A DNA stretch of 64,000 nt from positions 166,543 through 230,542 of the forward strand of contig JAJQEF010000016.1 of the NCBI GenBank assembly GCA_021201795.1, written 5' to 3'. The notes below the pieces were generated by a model, which did not search any database, was not told the DNA's origin, and was given only the letters and a program-made list of their open reading frames with translations. The stretch is from Rikenellaceae bacterium (GTDB taxonomy: Bacteria > Bacteroidota > Bacteroidia > Bacteroidales > Rikenellaceae). Both the position numbers and the translations under genes were made by a program. Of the stretch, positions 54,605-63,878 are shown piece by piece; position 1 is the stretch's first letter; each line of letters starts with the position of its first letter.

Positions 54605-55552
54605 ATGGAATTCAGGACGAAAATAAATATCCCGGAATACGGTTTTCAGCTTGATTACAATCAAAAAGGGTTGATCATAGGGTCTTGTTTTGCCGAAAAT
54701 ATCGGTAAAATGATGACTTCGCTGAAATTCCCGGTTACGGTCAATCCGTTCGGTGTCGTTTACAATCCGCTATCAGTGGTAAATACTTTTAAAATTCTCG
54801 ATTCCAAAAAAGAGTTTACAGAAAAAGATATAAATGAAAATAACGGCATCTGGTTTTCATTCAACCATCACGGTTCATTCTCTTCGCCTGAAAAGGACAT
54901 TTTGTTGGAACGGATCAATAATTCCTTGACCTGCGGTAAAAAAGCGCTCGAAGAAAGCGACTATCTTATTATCACTCTTGGTACATCATGGGTTTATAAA
55001 TTGGCTGCAACCGGAATCGTAGTAAATAACTGTCATAAACTTCCTGCTAAATATTTTGTCCGCGATCGATTGCCCGTAGATGTGATTATCGATAGTTTCA
55101 GCAAATTGTTCAGTAATTCGAAATATGCCTCAAAGAAAATAATTGTCACGGTAAGCCCGGTACGTCATATAAAGGACGGTATCCCTGCAAACAGCCTCAG
55201 TAAGTCTACATTGGTGGTTGCAGCTAATTACCTGACGGAGAAATTTCCGAATGTCCATTATTTTCCTTCATACGAGATAGTTATGGACGATCTGCGCGAT
55301 TACCGTTTTTATGCCGCGGATATGCTTCATCCGTCGGAAGTTGCGATAGATTACATCTGGGAAAATTTCCGTGCTTCACTTATAAGCGAAGATGCGGTAG
55401 TCTTGTCCGGAAAAATAGAAAAGTTAATGCGTGCATTGTCTCACCGACCTCTTTATCCGGAATCTGTACAATATAAAAGGTTTACTGAAAAAATAAATTC
55501 GGATATCCGTGAACTGCAAAGCGAATATCCATTCGTTGATTTCAACAAATAG
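54605..55552 (+). CDS. GSCFA-domain protein
   Basis: 315 aa. GLIIGSCFAENIGKMM near residue 25 contains the name-giving GSCFA motif, and FGVVYNPLSVVNT, LIITLGTSWVY and DMLHPSEVAIDYIWE follow. The fold is related to SGNH/GDSL hydrolases: Ser in GSCFA and DxxHP near the end would be the catalytic residues. Substrate is unknown; acyl or acetyl ester hydrolysis on surface polymers is possible. It is the last gene of the operon from 49194. Confidence 0.88.
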   Translation: MEFRTKINIPEYGFQLDYNQKGLIIGSCFAENIGKMMTSLKFPVTVNPFGVVYNPLSVVNTFKILDSKKEFTEKDINENNGIWFSFNHHGSFSSPEKDILLERINNSLTCGKKALEESDYLIITLGTSWVYKLAATGIVVNNCHKLPAKYFVRDRLPVDVIIDSFSKLFSNSKYASKKIIVTVSPVRHIKDGIPANSLSKSTLVVAANYLTEKFPNVHYFPSYEIVMDDLRDYRFYAADMLHPSEVAIDYIWENFRASLISEDAVVLSGKIEKLMRALSHRPLYPESVQYKRFTEKINSDIRELQSEYPFVDFNK

Positions 55553-55596
55553 GAGGGGCGATAATCCAGGGACTTTTTTCTTTCTTCTTTTAAGGT

Positions 55597-55605
55597 TATA
55601 TTTGC
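55597..55605 (+). promoter_or_regulatory. -7 element of the ABC-F gene
   Basis: TATATTTGC matches TAnnTTTGY, 27 nt before the ATG at 55632 in the 79-bp gap after the GSCFA gene. Confidence 0.6.
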
Positions 55606-55631
55606 ACCTTATTTCATAAATCAAACTAAAT

Positions 55632-57305
55632 ATGTCAGACGAAAAAATAATATTTTCTATGGTTGGTGTATCCAAAGTGTTCAACAACCAGAAAAAAGTA
55701 CTTAACAATATATACCTTTCATTTTTCTATGGGGCTAAGATCGGTATTATAGGTTTGAATGGTTCTGGAAAATCCACCCTGATGAAGATCATCGCAGGGC
55801 TCGATAAAAGTTTTCAGGGAGAAGTGGTTTTTTCTCCTGGTTATACCGTGGGCTATTTGGAACAGGATCCACATCTCGACGAAACCAAGACAGTGAGGCA
55901 GATCGTTGAGGAAGGATGTGCCGATATAGTTTCCCTGTTAAAGGAGTATGAAGAAGTGAATGCTAGATTCATGGAAGAAATGACCGATGATGAAATGGCT
56001 AAACTTATCGAAAGACAGGGCGAACTCACTGAACTTATAGATAATAAGAACGGCTGGGAATTGGACAGCAAACTGGAGCGTGCGATGGATGCGTTGAGAT
56101 GTCCCGATGCGGATGCTCCGGTCAAACATCTTTCAGGAGGTGAAAGGCGACGGGTGGCACTCTGCCGACTTCTTTTGCAGGAACCGGATGTGCTTCTTCT
56201 CGACGAGCCTACCAACCACCTCGACGCCGAGTCCATCGACTGGCTGGAACAGCATTTACAGCAATATAAAGGTACCGTTATAGCGGTTACCCACGACAGA
56301 TACTTCCTCGACAACGTCGCAGGATGGATACTCGAACTTGATCGAGGGGAAGTTATTCCATGGAAAGGAAACTACTCCAGCTGGCTCGAACAGAAAACCA
56401 AACGCATGGAGCAGGAGGAAAAACAGGAGAGCAAACGCCGTAAAACACTGGAGCGAGAGTTGGAGTGGGTGCGGATGGCGCCTAAAGCCCGTCAGGCTAA
56501 ATCCAAAGCCCGTCTGTCCGCATACGATAAACTCCTTAACGAGGATGGCAAACAGAAAGAAGAAAAACTTGAAATATATATACCTAACGGTCCCAGATTG
56601 GGTGATATGGTTATCGAAGCGAATAATGTTACGAAAGTGTTCGGCGATAGGGTATTGTTCGAAAATCTTTCTTTTAAACTCCCTCCCGCAGGGATAGTGG
56701 GGGTTATCGGCCCTAACGGTTCCGGTAAAACGACATTGTTCCGTATGATAATGGGGCTCGAAGAACCTACTTCAGGAGATTTCAAAGTGGGGGAGACCGT
56801 TAAAACCGCGTATGTGGACCAACAGCATAAATCCATAGACCCTGAAAAAACTGTTTACGGTGTAATATCGCAGGACAGCGAATTTATAACTTTGGGAGGA
56901 AGAAGCATTAATGCACGGGCATGGGTGTCGCGTTTTAATTTTTCCGGTGCCGATCAGGAAAAAAAATACGGAGTGTTATCCGGAGGAGAACGCAACAGGC
57001 TCCATTTGGCACTGACTCTAAAAGATGAAGGAAATGTACTTCTTCTCGATGAGCCTACAAATGATATAGACGTAAATACTCTTCGTGCCCTTGAGGAAGG
57101 TCTCGATAGTTTTGCTGGCTGTGCCGTGGTCATATCACACGACCGATGGTTCCTGGACCGTATCGCTACGCATATTCTTGCGTTCGAGGGAGATTCGCAG
57201 GTCGTATTCTTCGAAGGCGGATATAGCGATTACGAAGAAAATAAGAAAAAACGTTTAGGGGATGTAACTCCTAAGAAGTTTAAATATAAAAAACTTGTGG
57301 AATAA
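55632..57305 (+). CDS. ettA: ABC-F family ATPase, EttA type
   Basis: 557 aa with two ABC cassettes and no TM helices. Walker [10 protein letters not shown] and GPNGSGKTT. Signatures: [16 protein letters not shown] and [13 protein letters not shown]. Walker B/D-loops: [11 protein letters not shown] and [11 protein letters not shown]. The inter-domain linker is charged ([35 protein letters not shown]), the P-site tRNA interaction motif region of EttA. EttA gates translation initiation/elongation on the ribosome by energy state. hisS follows after 2 nt. Confidence 0.92.
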   Translation: MSDEKIIFSMVGVSKVFNNQKKVLNNIYLSFFYGAKIGIIGLNGSGKSTLMKIIAGLDKSFQGEVVFSPGYTVGYLEQDPHLDETKTVRQIVEEGCADIVSLLKEYEEVNARFMEEMTDDEMAKLIERQGELTELIDNKNGWELDSKLERAMDALRCPDADAPVKHLSGGERRRVALCRLLLQEPDVLLLDEPTNHLDAESIDWLEQHLQQYKGTVIAVTHDRYFLDNVAGWILELDRGEVIPWKGNYSSWLEQKTKRMEQEEKQESKRRKTLERELEWVRMAPKARQAKSKARLSAYDKLLNEDGKQKEEKLEIYIPNGPRLGDMVIEANNVTKVFGDRVLFENLSFKLPPAGIVGVIGPNGSGKTTLFRMIMGLEEPTSGDFKVGETVKTAYVDQQHKSIDPEKTVYGVISQDSEFITLGGRSINARAWVSRFNFSGADQEKKYGVLSGGERNRLHLALTLKDEGNVLLLDEPTNDIDVNTLRALEEGLDSFAGCAVVISHDRWFLDRIATHILAFEGDSQVVFFEGGYSDYEENKKKRLGDVTPKKFKYKKLVE

Positions 57306-57307
57306 TT

Positions 57308-58681
57308 ATGGCTGTTCAGAAACCGAGTATTCCTTCGGGTACCAGAGATTTTGGTCCCGAACAAATGATAAAGCGGAATTATATTTTCGATACCATAAGG
57401 GACGAATTTAAAACATACGGTTATCTGCCTCTTGAAACTCCTTCGATGGAGAAACTATCCACCCTGTTGGGGAAATACGGAGAGGAGGGGGATAAACTTT
57501 TATTTCGTATACTGAATTCGGGCGATTTTCTCAGTAAAGTTCCGGAAGAGAAACTGACTGTACGGGATTCGGCAGCGGTTTCTCCGGTTATATGTGAGAG
57601 GGGGCTGCGTTATGACCTGACGGTTCCGTTTGCGAGGTACGTTGTTCAGCACCGCAACGATATAGTTTTTCCTTTTAAAAGATATCAGATACAGCCGGTG
57701 TGGAGAGCCGACCGTCCGCAGAAGGGAAGATACAGGGAATTTTATCAGTGCGATGTTGACGTGGTAGGGAGCAGGTCTCTTATCTATGAAGTGGAATTGA
57801 TCCAGATAGTCGAGTCTGTTTTTACGAAGCTTGGCATAAACGTTACTCTGAAAGTCAATAACCGTAAGATACTGTATGGAATTTCGGAAGCTATCGGGCA
57901 TACCGATAAAATGATGGATATTACCGTCGCTATCGATAAGCTTGAAAAAGTAGGTTTCGATAATGTAGCGCAGGAATTGTCCGTCAAAGGGATAGACGAC
58001 AATGCTATTGAAAAGCTTAAACCCATACTTGAATTGGATGGCGATAACAGGTCTAAGATAGAAACGATTACGCGTGTTTTATCTGTTTCCGAAATAGGAA
58101 TGAAGGGTATCGGGGAAATTTCTGCCATTTTGGATTATACGGATGTTCTCGGAATAAATCTGGATATAGAGCTCGACCTCTCTTTGGCTCGCGGATTGAA
58201 TTATTATACAGGAGCGATCTTTGAAGTTAAGGCAAAAGATTACGCTATCGGAAGTATATGCGGAGGAGGAAGATATGACGACCTTACCGGAATTTTCGGA
58301 ATGCCGGATACCTCGGGTGTGGGAATTTCTTTCGGAGCAGACAGAATATACGATGTTATGGAAGGACTCGGATTATTTCCGGATGCCTCGAAACTTTCTA
58401 CCAAAATATTGTTTTTGAACTTTGACGCTGTGTCCGAAAAAGAATCGCTGAAAGTATTGAGACGGTTGAGGAACATTGGAATACCGTCGGAGATTTATCC
58501 GGAAAATGCGAAACTTAAAAAACAAATGGAGTATGCAAATAGGCGTAAGATCCCGTTTGTTGGAATGATAGGAGAGGAGGAACTAAAATCCGGAACAGTG
58601 ACCGTTAAAAATATGGCTGACGGTTCCCAGCAGAAGATGGATTTAAATGAAATAGATAATTTCGATTTTGGACAAAACTAA
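57308..58681 (+). CDS. hisS: Histidyl-tRNA synthetase
   Basis: 457 aa class II synthetase. [15 protein letters not shown] opens the protein. [22 protein letters not shown] is motif 2. [15 protein letters not shown] and [16 protein letters not shown] are the histidine-specific blocks, and [15 protein letters not shown] is motif 3. The anticodon-binding domain ends the protein. Its 3' end overlaps mnmE by 14 nt. Confidence 0.96.
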   Translation: MAVQKPSIPSGTRDFGPEQMIKRNYIFDTIRDEFKTYGYLPLETPSMEKLSTLLGKYGEEGDKLLFRILNSGDFLSKVPEEKLTVRDSAAVSPVICERGLRYDLTVPFARYVVQHRNDIVFPFKRYQIQPVWRADRPQKGRYREFYQCDVDVVGSRSLIYEVELIQIVESVFTKLGINVTLKVNNRKILYGISEAIGHTDKMMDITVAIDKLEKVGFDNVAQELSVKGIDDNAIEKLKPILELDGDNRSKIETITRVLSVSEIGMKGIGEISAILDYTDVLGINLDIELDLSLARGLNYYTGAIFEVKAKDYAIGSICGGGRYDDLTGIFGMPDTSGVGISFGADRIYDVMEGLGLFPDASKLSTKILFLNFDAVSEKESLKVLRRLRNIGIPSEIYPENAKLKKQMEYANRRKIPFVGMIGEEELKSGTVTVKNMADGSQQKMDLNEIDNFDFGQN

Positions 58682-60053
58682 AACCATATCGGCTGTTGCT
58701 ACGGGCGAAGGCGGTGCTATCGCTGTGATCCGGGTTAGCGGAAAAGATTCTGTTTCTGCTGTCGAGGCAATTTTCCAAAGCGTAAATAATAAAAAACTCA
58801 CGGATCAGAAAGGTTTTACTGTCCATTACGGTTATATCCGAAATGCGGACAATCAAATTGTGGACGATGTATTGGTAACACTATTCAAGTCTCCGAATTC
58901 ATATACTGGGGAAGATATTGTGGAAATAAGCTGTCACGCATCCCCTTATATAAAAAACGAGATTTTAAAGCTCTTGGGCGGTAATGGAGTGGAGGCGGCC
59001 GCTCCCGGCGAGTTTACTTTAAGGGCGTTCCTTAATGGTAAACTGGACCTTTCTCAGGCAGAGGCGGTTGCGGACATCATAGCGTCAGAAAATAAAGCGT
59101 CCCATAATATTGCAGTAAACCAGATAAGAGGAGGTTATTCAGAAGAGATTTCCAGACTTCGCGAGCGGCTTATTGAGCTTCTTTCTTTGCTTGAACTCGA
59201 GTTGGATTTCAGCGAAGAAGATGTCGAGTTTGCGGATAGGGGTAAACTCAATGCCCTGATAGTCGAGATCTATGATAAAATATCAGCACTGAGGGATTCA
59301 TTTTCATTGGGTAATATACTGAAGAACGGTATTCCGATAGCGATAGTCGGTAACCCTAATGCCGGAAAATCGACTTTGCTTAATAGTTTGCTCAATGAAG
59401 ATAAAGCACTTGTTTCCGATATTCCAGGCACCACAAGGGACGTAATCGAGGATTCGGTTAATATCAACGGAATTAAATGCCGTTTTATCGACACTGCGGG
59501 AATCAGGGAAACCAAGGATGTTCTGGAAAATATGGGTATCGAGCGTACCTACGAGAGCATCTCTAAGGCTTCGGTGATTCTTCTGGTATGTGAAACCGGA
59601 GATACGATCGATGATATTCGTTCGGTTATTGAGAGTATAGGTAATAGAGAGGACCAAAAACTTATCGTTGTTGTCAATAAATCCGACAAAAAGAACCGTT
59701 CCGTAATAAATAGAGATAAAAATTCAGAATTAGATAAATATCCTGTGGTCGAAATTTCAGCCAAATACGGGGATAATATTCAGGAATTGAAAAATATTAT
59801 ATTTGAAACCGTAGGATTGAATAACATCTCGAACGACACGGTTATAGTCAGTAATTCCAGACACTATAATTCTTTGTCCGAAGCCAAGGCATCCATTGAA
59901 AGGGTCGTCGAAGGCCTGAAAACAAACATTCCACCAGACCTGTTAGCACAAGACATCCGTGCATGTCTCCATTATTTAAGCGAAATAACGGGAAATATCA
60001 CTTCCGAGGACGTATTGCAGTCTATATTTTCGAACTTCTGCATCGGCAAATAA
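58668..60053 (+). CDS. mnmE: tRNA modification GTPase MnmE
   Basis: 461 aa with a TTG start (58668) inside hisS, which keeps the conserved N terminus [24 protein letters not shown]. With MnmG it modifies the wobble uridine of some tRNAs. The inserted G domain has [14 protein letters not shown] (G1), [12 protein letters not shown] (G2), DTAGIRET (G3) and NKSD (G4). The C-terminal FCIGK holds the C(I/L/V)GK motif needed for modification. Complete. The non-ATG start may limit expression relative to hisS. Confidence 0.95.
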   Translation: MDKTKTISAVATGEGGAIAVIRVSGKDSVSAVEAIFQSVNNKKLTDQKGFTVHYGYIRNADNQIVDDVLVTLFKSPNSYTGEDIVEISCHASPYIKNEILKLLGGNGVEAAAPGEFTLRAFLNGKLDLSQAEAVADIIASENKASHNIAVNQIRGGYSEEISRLRERLIELLSLLELELDFSEEDVEFADRGKLNALIVEIYDKISALRDSFSLGNILKNGIPIAIVGNPNAGKSTLLNSLLNEDKALVSDIPGTTRDVIEDSVNINGIKCRFIDTAGIRETKDVLENMGIERTYESISKASVILLVCETGDTIDDIRSVIESIGNREDQKLIVVVNKSDKKNRSVINRDKNSELDKYPVVEISAKYGDNIQELKNIIFETVGLNNISNDTVIVSNSRHYNSLSEAKASIERVVEGLKTNIPPDLLAQDIRACLHYLSEITGNITSEDVLQSIFSNFCIGK

Positions 60054-60143
60054 TTCCCGTTTAATATACAGGAATAGATAAATACTATTGTAATTATCGT
60101 GCATTAACTTATATAAGTGAATTGTAAGGTAATTTTTTATTTA

Positions 60144-60152
60144 TATTTTTGC
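60144..60152 (+). promoter_or_regulatory. -7 element of the 174-aa/ParA-like pair
   Basis: TATTTTTGC fits TAnnTTTGY, 28 nt before the ATG at 60181 in an AT-rich gap after mnmE. No -33 TTTG. Confidence 0.5.
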
Positions 60153-60180
60153 ATCCATTATATATATAATCTATTGCAAA

Positions 60181-60705
60181 ATGAATTTTCCTTTTTTTAA
60201 AACTTATTCCCGTAAATGTCCTGACGGAACAAAACATGAAATATATAGAGACATAAATGAGGTTTTACCTCTGTATTTAACTGACAAGAATGGAGGGATT
60301 TCAGTCAATGCTGATGTAATACAGACCATAACTGCTGGCATCGATGCGAATTATGTTAAGAAAATTTCCGGATTGCTGATCGACCTTGATGAATCCAACC
60401 GCAGCTTGATGTTCTTTTTTAGAGCGGTATATCTGGTTTACAAAAGTGAACCGTGCAAAAATTCAGATTATTTTACAGCAAATACCACCAAAATAATGAA
60501 CGATCATTTAAAACTCAAGGCTTTGGATACACGTATCAAAGGTTTGATAAATTTGGCGAATAGTTGTGAAGAGAAAAATTTTTCAGAATTATATAAAAGT
60601 ATTATACAGGATTTCGGTGAGTTTCTACCTAATGAAGCATCCAGGGCAAAAATTTCTTATATGAGGAGTGCTGCTCAAGAATGGAAAAATCAGGACCAAA
60701 ATTAA
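60181..60705 (+). CDS. Unrecognised 174-aa helical protein
   Basis: I recognise no family. No signal peptide or TM helix; the protein appears mostly alpha-helical and cytoplasmic, with a short N-terminal strand region (KCPDGTKHEIYRDINEVLPLYL) then helices (KKISGLLIDLDESNRSLMFFFRAVYLVYK; LKALDTRIKGLINLANSCEEKNFSELYKSIIQDFGEFL). It has its own -7 element and lies 9 nt before the ParA-like gene, so the two are probably one unit and may interact. It could be an adaptor for that ATPase; this is inference. Confidence 0.7.
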   Translation: MNFPFFKTYSRKCPDGTKHEIYRDINEVLPLYLTDKNGGISVNADVIQTITAGIDANYVKKISGLLIDLDESNRSLMFFFRAVYLVYKSEPCKNSDYFTANTTKIMNDHLKLKALDTRIKGLINLANSCEEKNFSELYKSIIQDFGEFLPNEASRAKISYMRSAAQEWKNQDQN

Positions 60706-60714
60706 ATTTTCCGT

Positions 60715-61890
60715 ATGAAGGTATATAGTTTTATAAGTGCAAAGGGCGGTTCCGGAAAAACAATCCTGACAGCAACCATAGCGGATTTTCTTTCTCAGCT
60801 AGGAAAGAAAGTATTGATCATCGACTCCGATGGAAGTACAAACGGGCTGACTCTTTTTTATTTACAGGATATCTTGGACCACAGGAAAAATAATAATAAA
60901 ATTCATAGGGGCATATTGGAAGAAGATAGGGGCTTTACACTTTCGGATAATACGGTAAAGCTGTCGAATGGAGTGCAGCTTATTCCTGCGACATATTCGT
61001 TTAACAACACCGACTGTTTTAATATAGAGACGTTTTATAATAACATCCACAATGTCGTGAAATATTTTAGCCGTCCATCTTCAGGTATAGATTTCATACT
61101 TATCGACTGTCAGGCTGGTTCCGACCACCATACAGAGATCGTTATCAGACCGGAGATAAGCAATGAAATTATTATCGTCAGCGAATATGATCCTATATCT
61201 GCTGCCGGTTTGGAAAGACTTAAAGGATTTTTCAGCAACGATCTGACTTATGAACGAACATGGACATTGTTGAATAAGGTGCTGCCGGAGTTTGCAAATA
61301 GTAATAGTGATTTTCTGGAAATATCAAAATATCTTCCTCCCGTCCTATGGGATGCGGCGGTGGTGAAGAAATATGCCCGCAAGGAAATTGCACTGGATTT
61401 AGAGTACGGAAGCAAATATACGCTGAATATTATAACTGTCTTAAGAGCGCTTATGGGTAAAGACATAAAGACCAGTCTGGATGTCTGGATAAAAGAAAAA
61501 AGCGAAATCGTTAAACAGACGATATACGCAGAATACCAGAATCTGAAACTTATACTGGAAGATTATAAAAAAGAAGATCAAAAAAGCAGATTAATGTTAT
61601 CACTGAGAATGATGTTTTTATTTCTATTAATTTTTTCTTTAGTATTAGGATGGTTTTTTATTCCGGAAGGGTACATAAGTGAAAATAATTTATTTAACAC
61701 TGTGTTATTTTCGTTACCTTTATTTGGTGCCGGGATAATTTTGGCTAGTATGTATACCTCTAAAATGAATAAAGTAGATCATACTTATGAAAAAGAAGCC
61801 CTTATAAAGCGGATTCAGGAACTGGAAATATTGAAGCACTCAGATCCTGAAAAGATACTGAGGGTCAAACAGAGAGAGAATAATCTATAA
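60715..61890 (+). CDS. ParA/MinD-like ATPase with C-terminal two-helix membrane module
   Basis: 391 aa. MKVYSFISAKGGSGKTILTATIADFLSQLGKKVLIIDSD has a deviant Walker A (KGGSGKT, residues 10-16) and the following IDSD. FILIDCQAGSDHHTEIVIRPEI is the switch II/Walker B region. After the ATPase (about 1-245) come helices (VWIKEKSEIVKQTIYAEYQNLKLIL), TM1 (about 299-316), TM2 (about 330-347) and a cytoplasmic coiled coil. Plasmid or chromosome ParA proteins have no such tail, and no ParB or MinC/E is nearby. The tail layout recalls SLATT-type 2TM modules of conflict systems, by shape only. Confidence 0.75.
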   Translation: MKVYSFISAKGGSGKTILTATIADFLSQLGKKVLIIDSDGSTNGLTLFYLQDILDHRKNNNKIHRGILEEDRGFTLSDNTVKLSNGVQLIPATYSFNNTDCFNIETFYNNIHNVVKYFSRPSSGIDFILIDCQAGSDHHTEIVIRPEISNEIIIVSEYDPISAAGLERLKGFFSNDLTYERTWTLLNKVLPEFANSNSDFLEISKYLPPVLWDAAVVKKYARKEIALDLEYGSKYTLNIITVLRALMGKDIKTSLDVWIKEKSEIVKQTIYAEYQNLKLILEDYKKEDQKSRLMLSLRMMFLFLLIFSLVLGWFFIPEGYISENNLFNTVLFSLPLFGAGIILASMYTSKMNKVDHTYEKEALIKRIQELEILKHSDPEKILRVKQRENNL

Positions 61891-62057
61891 TTACTTAACC
61901 ACCAGATAATATTTGATTGATCCTCCGTTACTGTGAGGAAAATATATCTTTAGTAAACTTCTCCATAGTCCGGATCGTGAATCTAATAAAAAGGAAGGTT
62001 GCTTGAAAATACAGAGGTTCTTTATAGATAAATAATAATGACAATCAGTATAAAATC

Positions 62058-62084
62058 AGACGCCATTTTGGGCGTCTTTATTTT
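62058..62084 (+). terminator. Terminator downstream of the ParA-like gene
   Basis: AGACGCC-ATTTTG-GGCGTCT followed by TTATTTTT: a 7-bp G/C-rich stem and U tract. It lies 168 nt after the ParA-like stop, leaving a long 3' region. Confidence 0.75.
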
Positions 62085-62129
62085 TGGAATTTAGTATAGT
62101 TTTTGATAGAGGTCTTGAAAAGAGATCGC

Positions 62130-62870
62130 ATGAAAAGAAATATTATCGTAATATTAGTATTGTTGAATTTACTATGTACACACAATATATACAGCCAGAT
62201 AACGGAGAAGAAAATAGATTTTAATTTTTTAATAGGGGCGAATTTAGGGGCGACTACTCCCGTCCCTATACCAGGGGACCTTAAGATTACAGGTTATAAT
62301 CCGAGGCTCAATCCCAAGTTGGGAGTTAATATCGCTTATTATTTTAATCGGAATTGGGGAGTGGGATCCGGTCTTACGGTCGATTGGAAGGGAATGAAAG
62401 TCCACACTAAAGTAAATAATGTACATTTAAGTGTAAATGTACCTAATGTAGGTACTCTTACAGGTTATGTAACGGGTAAGAACAGAACCAAGGTAAATTC
62501 CGTATATCTTGTGCAGCCTGTTTATGGTGTCTACAGGTTCAATAATCCTCAATGGAAGGTTAAAGCCGGAATATATATGGCGGAGACTTTGTACAGGAAA
62601 TTTAATGGTAATGTTACCGATGTTATTATAACGGTTGAGCAGCCTGTTGTTCAGGAACTAAATATTGCTTATGCTACCTTGGATTACAGTAACGATGCCC
62701 GTAAATTCGACATGGGTTTATTGGCCGGAACAGAATTCCTGATTAACGATCATGTGGGATTTTTTGCTGATTTTACATGGGGATTAACTCCGTATTTCTT
62801 CAAAAGGGTTCCCATACATTTTACCATGCGTAATATATACTTTTCAATAGGTGCCACATTCCGTATATAG
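62130..62870 (+). CDS. Outer-membrane beta-barrel protein (PorT-like)
   Basis: 246 aa from ATG 62130 (MKRNIIVILVLLNLLCTHNIYSQ, a signal peptide); the track's TTG at 62103 adds a charged stretch before the signal and is less likely. The mature part shows paired strands (FNFLIGANLGATTPVPIPGD, LGVNIAYYFNRNWGVGSGLTVDWKGMKV, FDMGLLAGTEFLINDHVGFFADFTWGL) and ends NIYFSIGATFRI. It fits the small-barrel family of Bacteroidota. Function unknown. Confidence 0.83.
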   Translation: MKRNIIVILVLLNLLCTHNIYSQITEKKIDFNFLIGANLGATTPVPIPGDLKITGYNPRLNPKLGVNIAYYFNRNWGVGSGLTVDWKGMKVHTKVNNVHLSVNVPNVGTLTGYVTGKNRTKVNSVYLVQPVYGVYRFNNPQWKVKAGIYMAETLYRKFNGNVTDVIITVEQPVVQELNIAYATLDYSNDARKFDMGLLAGTEFLINDHVGFFADFTWGLTPYFFKRVPIHFTMRNIYFSIGATFRI

Positions 62871-62898
62871 ATTCTGAGGTTGCCCCTCAGAATCTTTT
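62871..62898. terminator. Bidirectional terminator overlapping the msrBA stop codon
   Basis: ATTCTGAGG-TTGCC-CCTCAGAAT, then CTTTTT. It starts directly after the barrel gene stop; the convergent msrBA stop codon (TGA, plus-strand 62887-62889) lies inside its right arm. Confidence 0.8.
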
Positions 62899-63813
62899 TA
62901 CGTAACTGTGACAGTATGGCTGTGTGCCTTTGTTGGCATAATAATCCTGATGATAATCTTCAGCCTTCCAGAATGTGGTTGCAGGCGTTACTTGCGTGAC
63001 AACTTTATAGCCCTTGCTTTTCAGTTGAGAAATAAGTTTTTCTGCAATTTCTTTCTGCTCCGGAGAGGTATAAAAAATCTCTGATCGGTACTGACTTCCG
63101 ATATCAGGTCCCTGACGGCCTTCCTGCGTAGGATCGTGTATTTCAAGAAACAATTTAGTTAAAGTCTCGTAAGATGTTTCTTTAGGATCGAAAACTACTT
63201 CGACAGCTTCCGCATGCCCGGTCCTTCCTGTACATACCTGTTCGTATGTAGGGTTATTGACTTCTCCGCCTATATATCCGGATTCCACGGATATCACACC
63301 CGGTTCCTTCTGGAGAAGATGTTCGACTCCCCAGAAACAACCGCCTGCGAAAATCGCTTTTTCGGTTTTATGTTCGATCGCGGAAGTTTCCTCGTCGGGA
63401 ACGAAGTTCATGGATATTGAATTAACACAGTGCCTTGTATTTTTATCGGTAAATCTTTCACCTTCGAAAACATGGCCCAAATGTCCTCCGCACGATGAAC
63501 ATACTATCTCGGTCCTGTGTCCGTCCGCATCCGGAACTCTTTTTACAGCGCCTTTGATCTCGTCGTCGAAACTCGGCCATCCGCATCCTGATTCGAACTT
63601 ATCCTCGGATTTGTATAACGGTTCACCGCATTGCTTACAGGTGTAGGTTCCTTTTTCTTTATGTTTATAGTATTCCCCTGTAAAAGGAGCTTCCGTACCT
63701 TTATTATGAATTACGTGTTTTTCATAATCGGTCAGTTCTTTTTTGTTCATAGTCTGTGATTTTGCAGGCGAGACGATAAATGTCAACACCAGATAAAACA
63801 AAATTTTATACAT
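62887..63813 (-). CDS. msrBA: Secreted MsrB-MsrA fusion methionine sulfoxide reductase
   Basis: 308 aa. A signal peptide (ILFYLVLTFIVSPAKSQ) is followed by MsrB (about 25-145) with zinc cysteines CKQC and CSSC, HLGHVF, and catalytic Cys in RHCVNSISM. MsrA (about 150-308) has catalytic GGCFWGVEH, GYIGGEVNNPTYEQVCTGRTGHAEAVEV and C-terminal PYCHSYVKRF. The fusion reduces both R and S sulfoxides of methionine in proteins. The export signal places it in the periplasm, where its electrons would come from a DsbD/CcdA-type route such as the 26364-28430 protein; that link is inference. Confidence 0.94.
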   Translation of the reverse strand: MYKILFYLVLTFIVSPAKSQTMNKKELTDYEKHVIHNKGTEAPFTGEYYKHKEKGTYTCKQCGEPLYKSEDKFESGCGWPSFDDEIKGAVKRVPDADGHRTEIVCSSCGGHLGHVFEGERFTDKNTRHCVNSISMNFVPDEETSAIEHKTEKAIFAGGCFWGVEHLLQKEPGVISVESGYIGGEVNNPTYEQVCTGRTGHAEAVEVVFDPKETSYETLTKLFLEIHDPTQEGRQGPDIGSQYRSEIFYTSPEQKEIAEKLISQLKSKGYKVVTQVTPATTFWKAEDYHQDYYANKGTQPYCHSYVKRF

Positions 63814-63878
63814 GGTTATATAGTTTATATGATTACAAATATTCTGCCTATATATAACGTATAATATGTTATTTTCTT

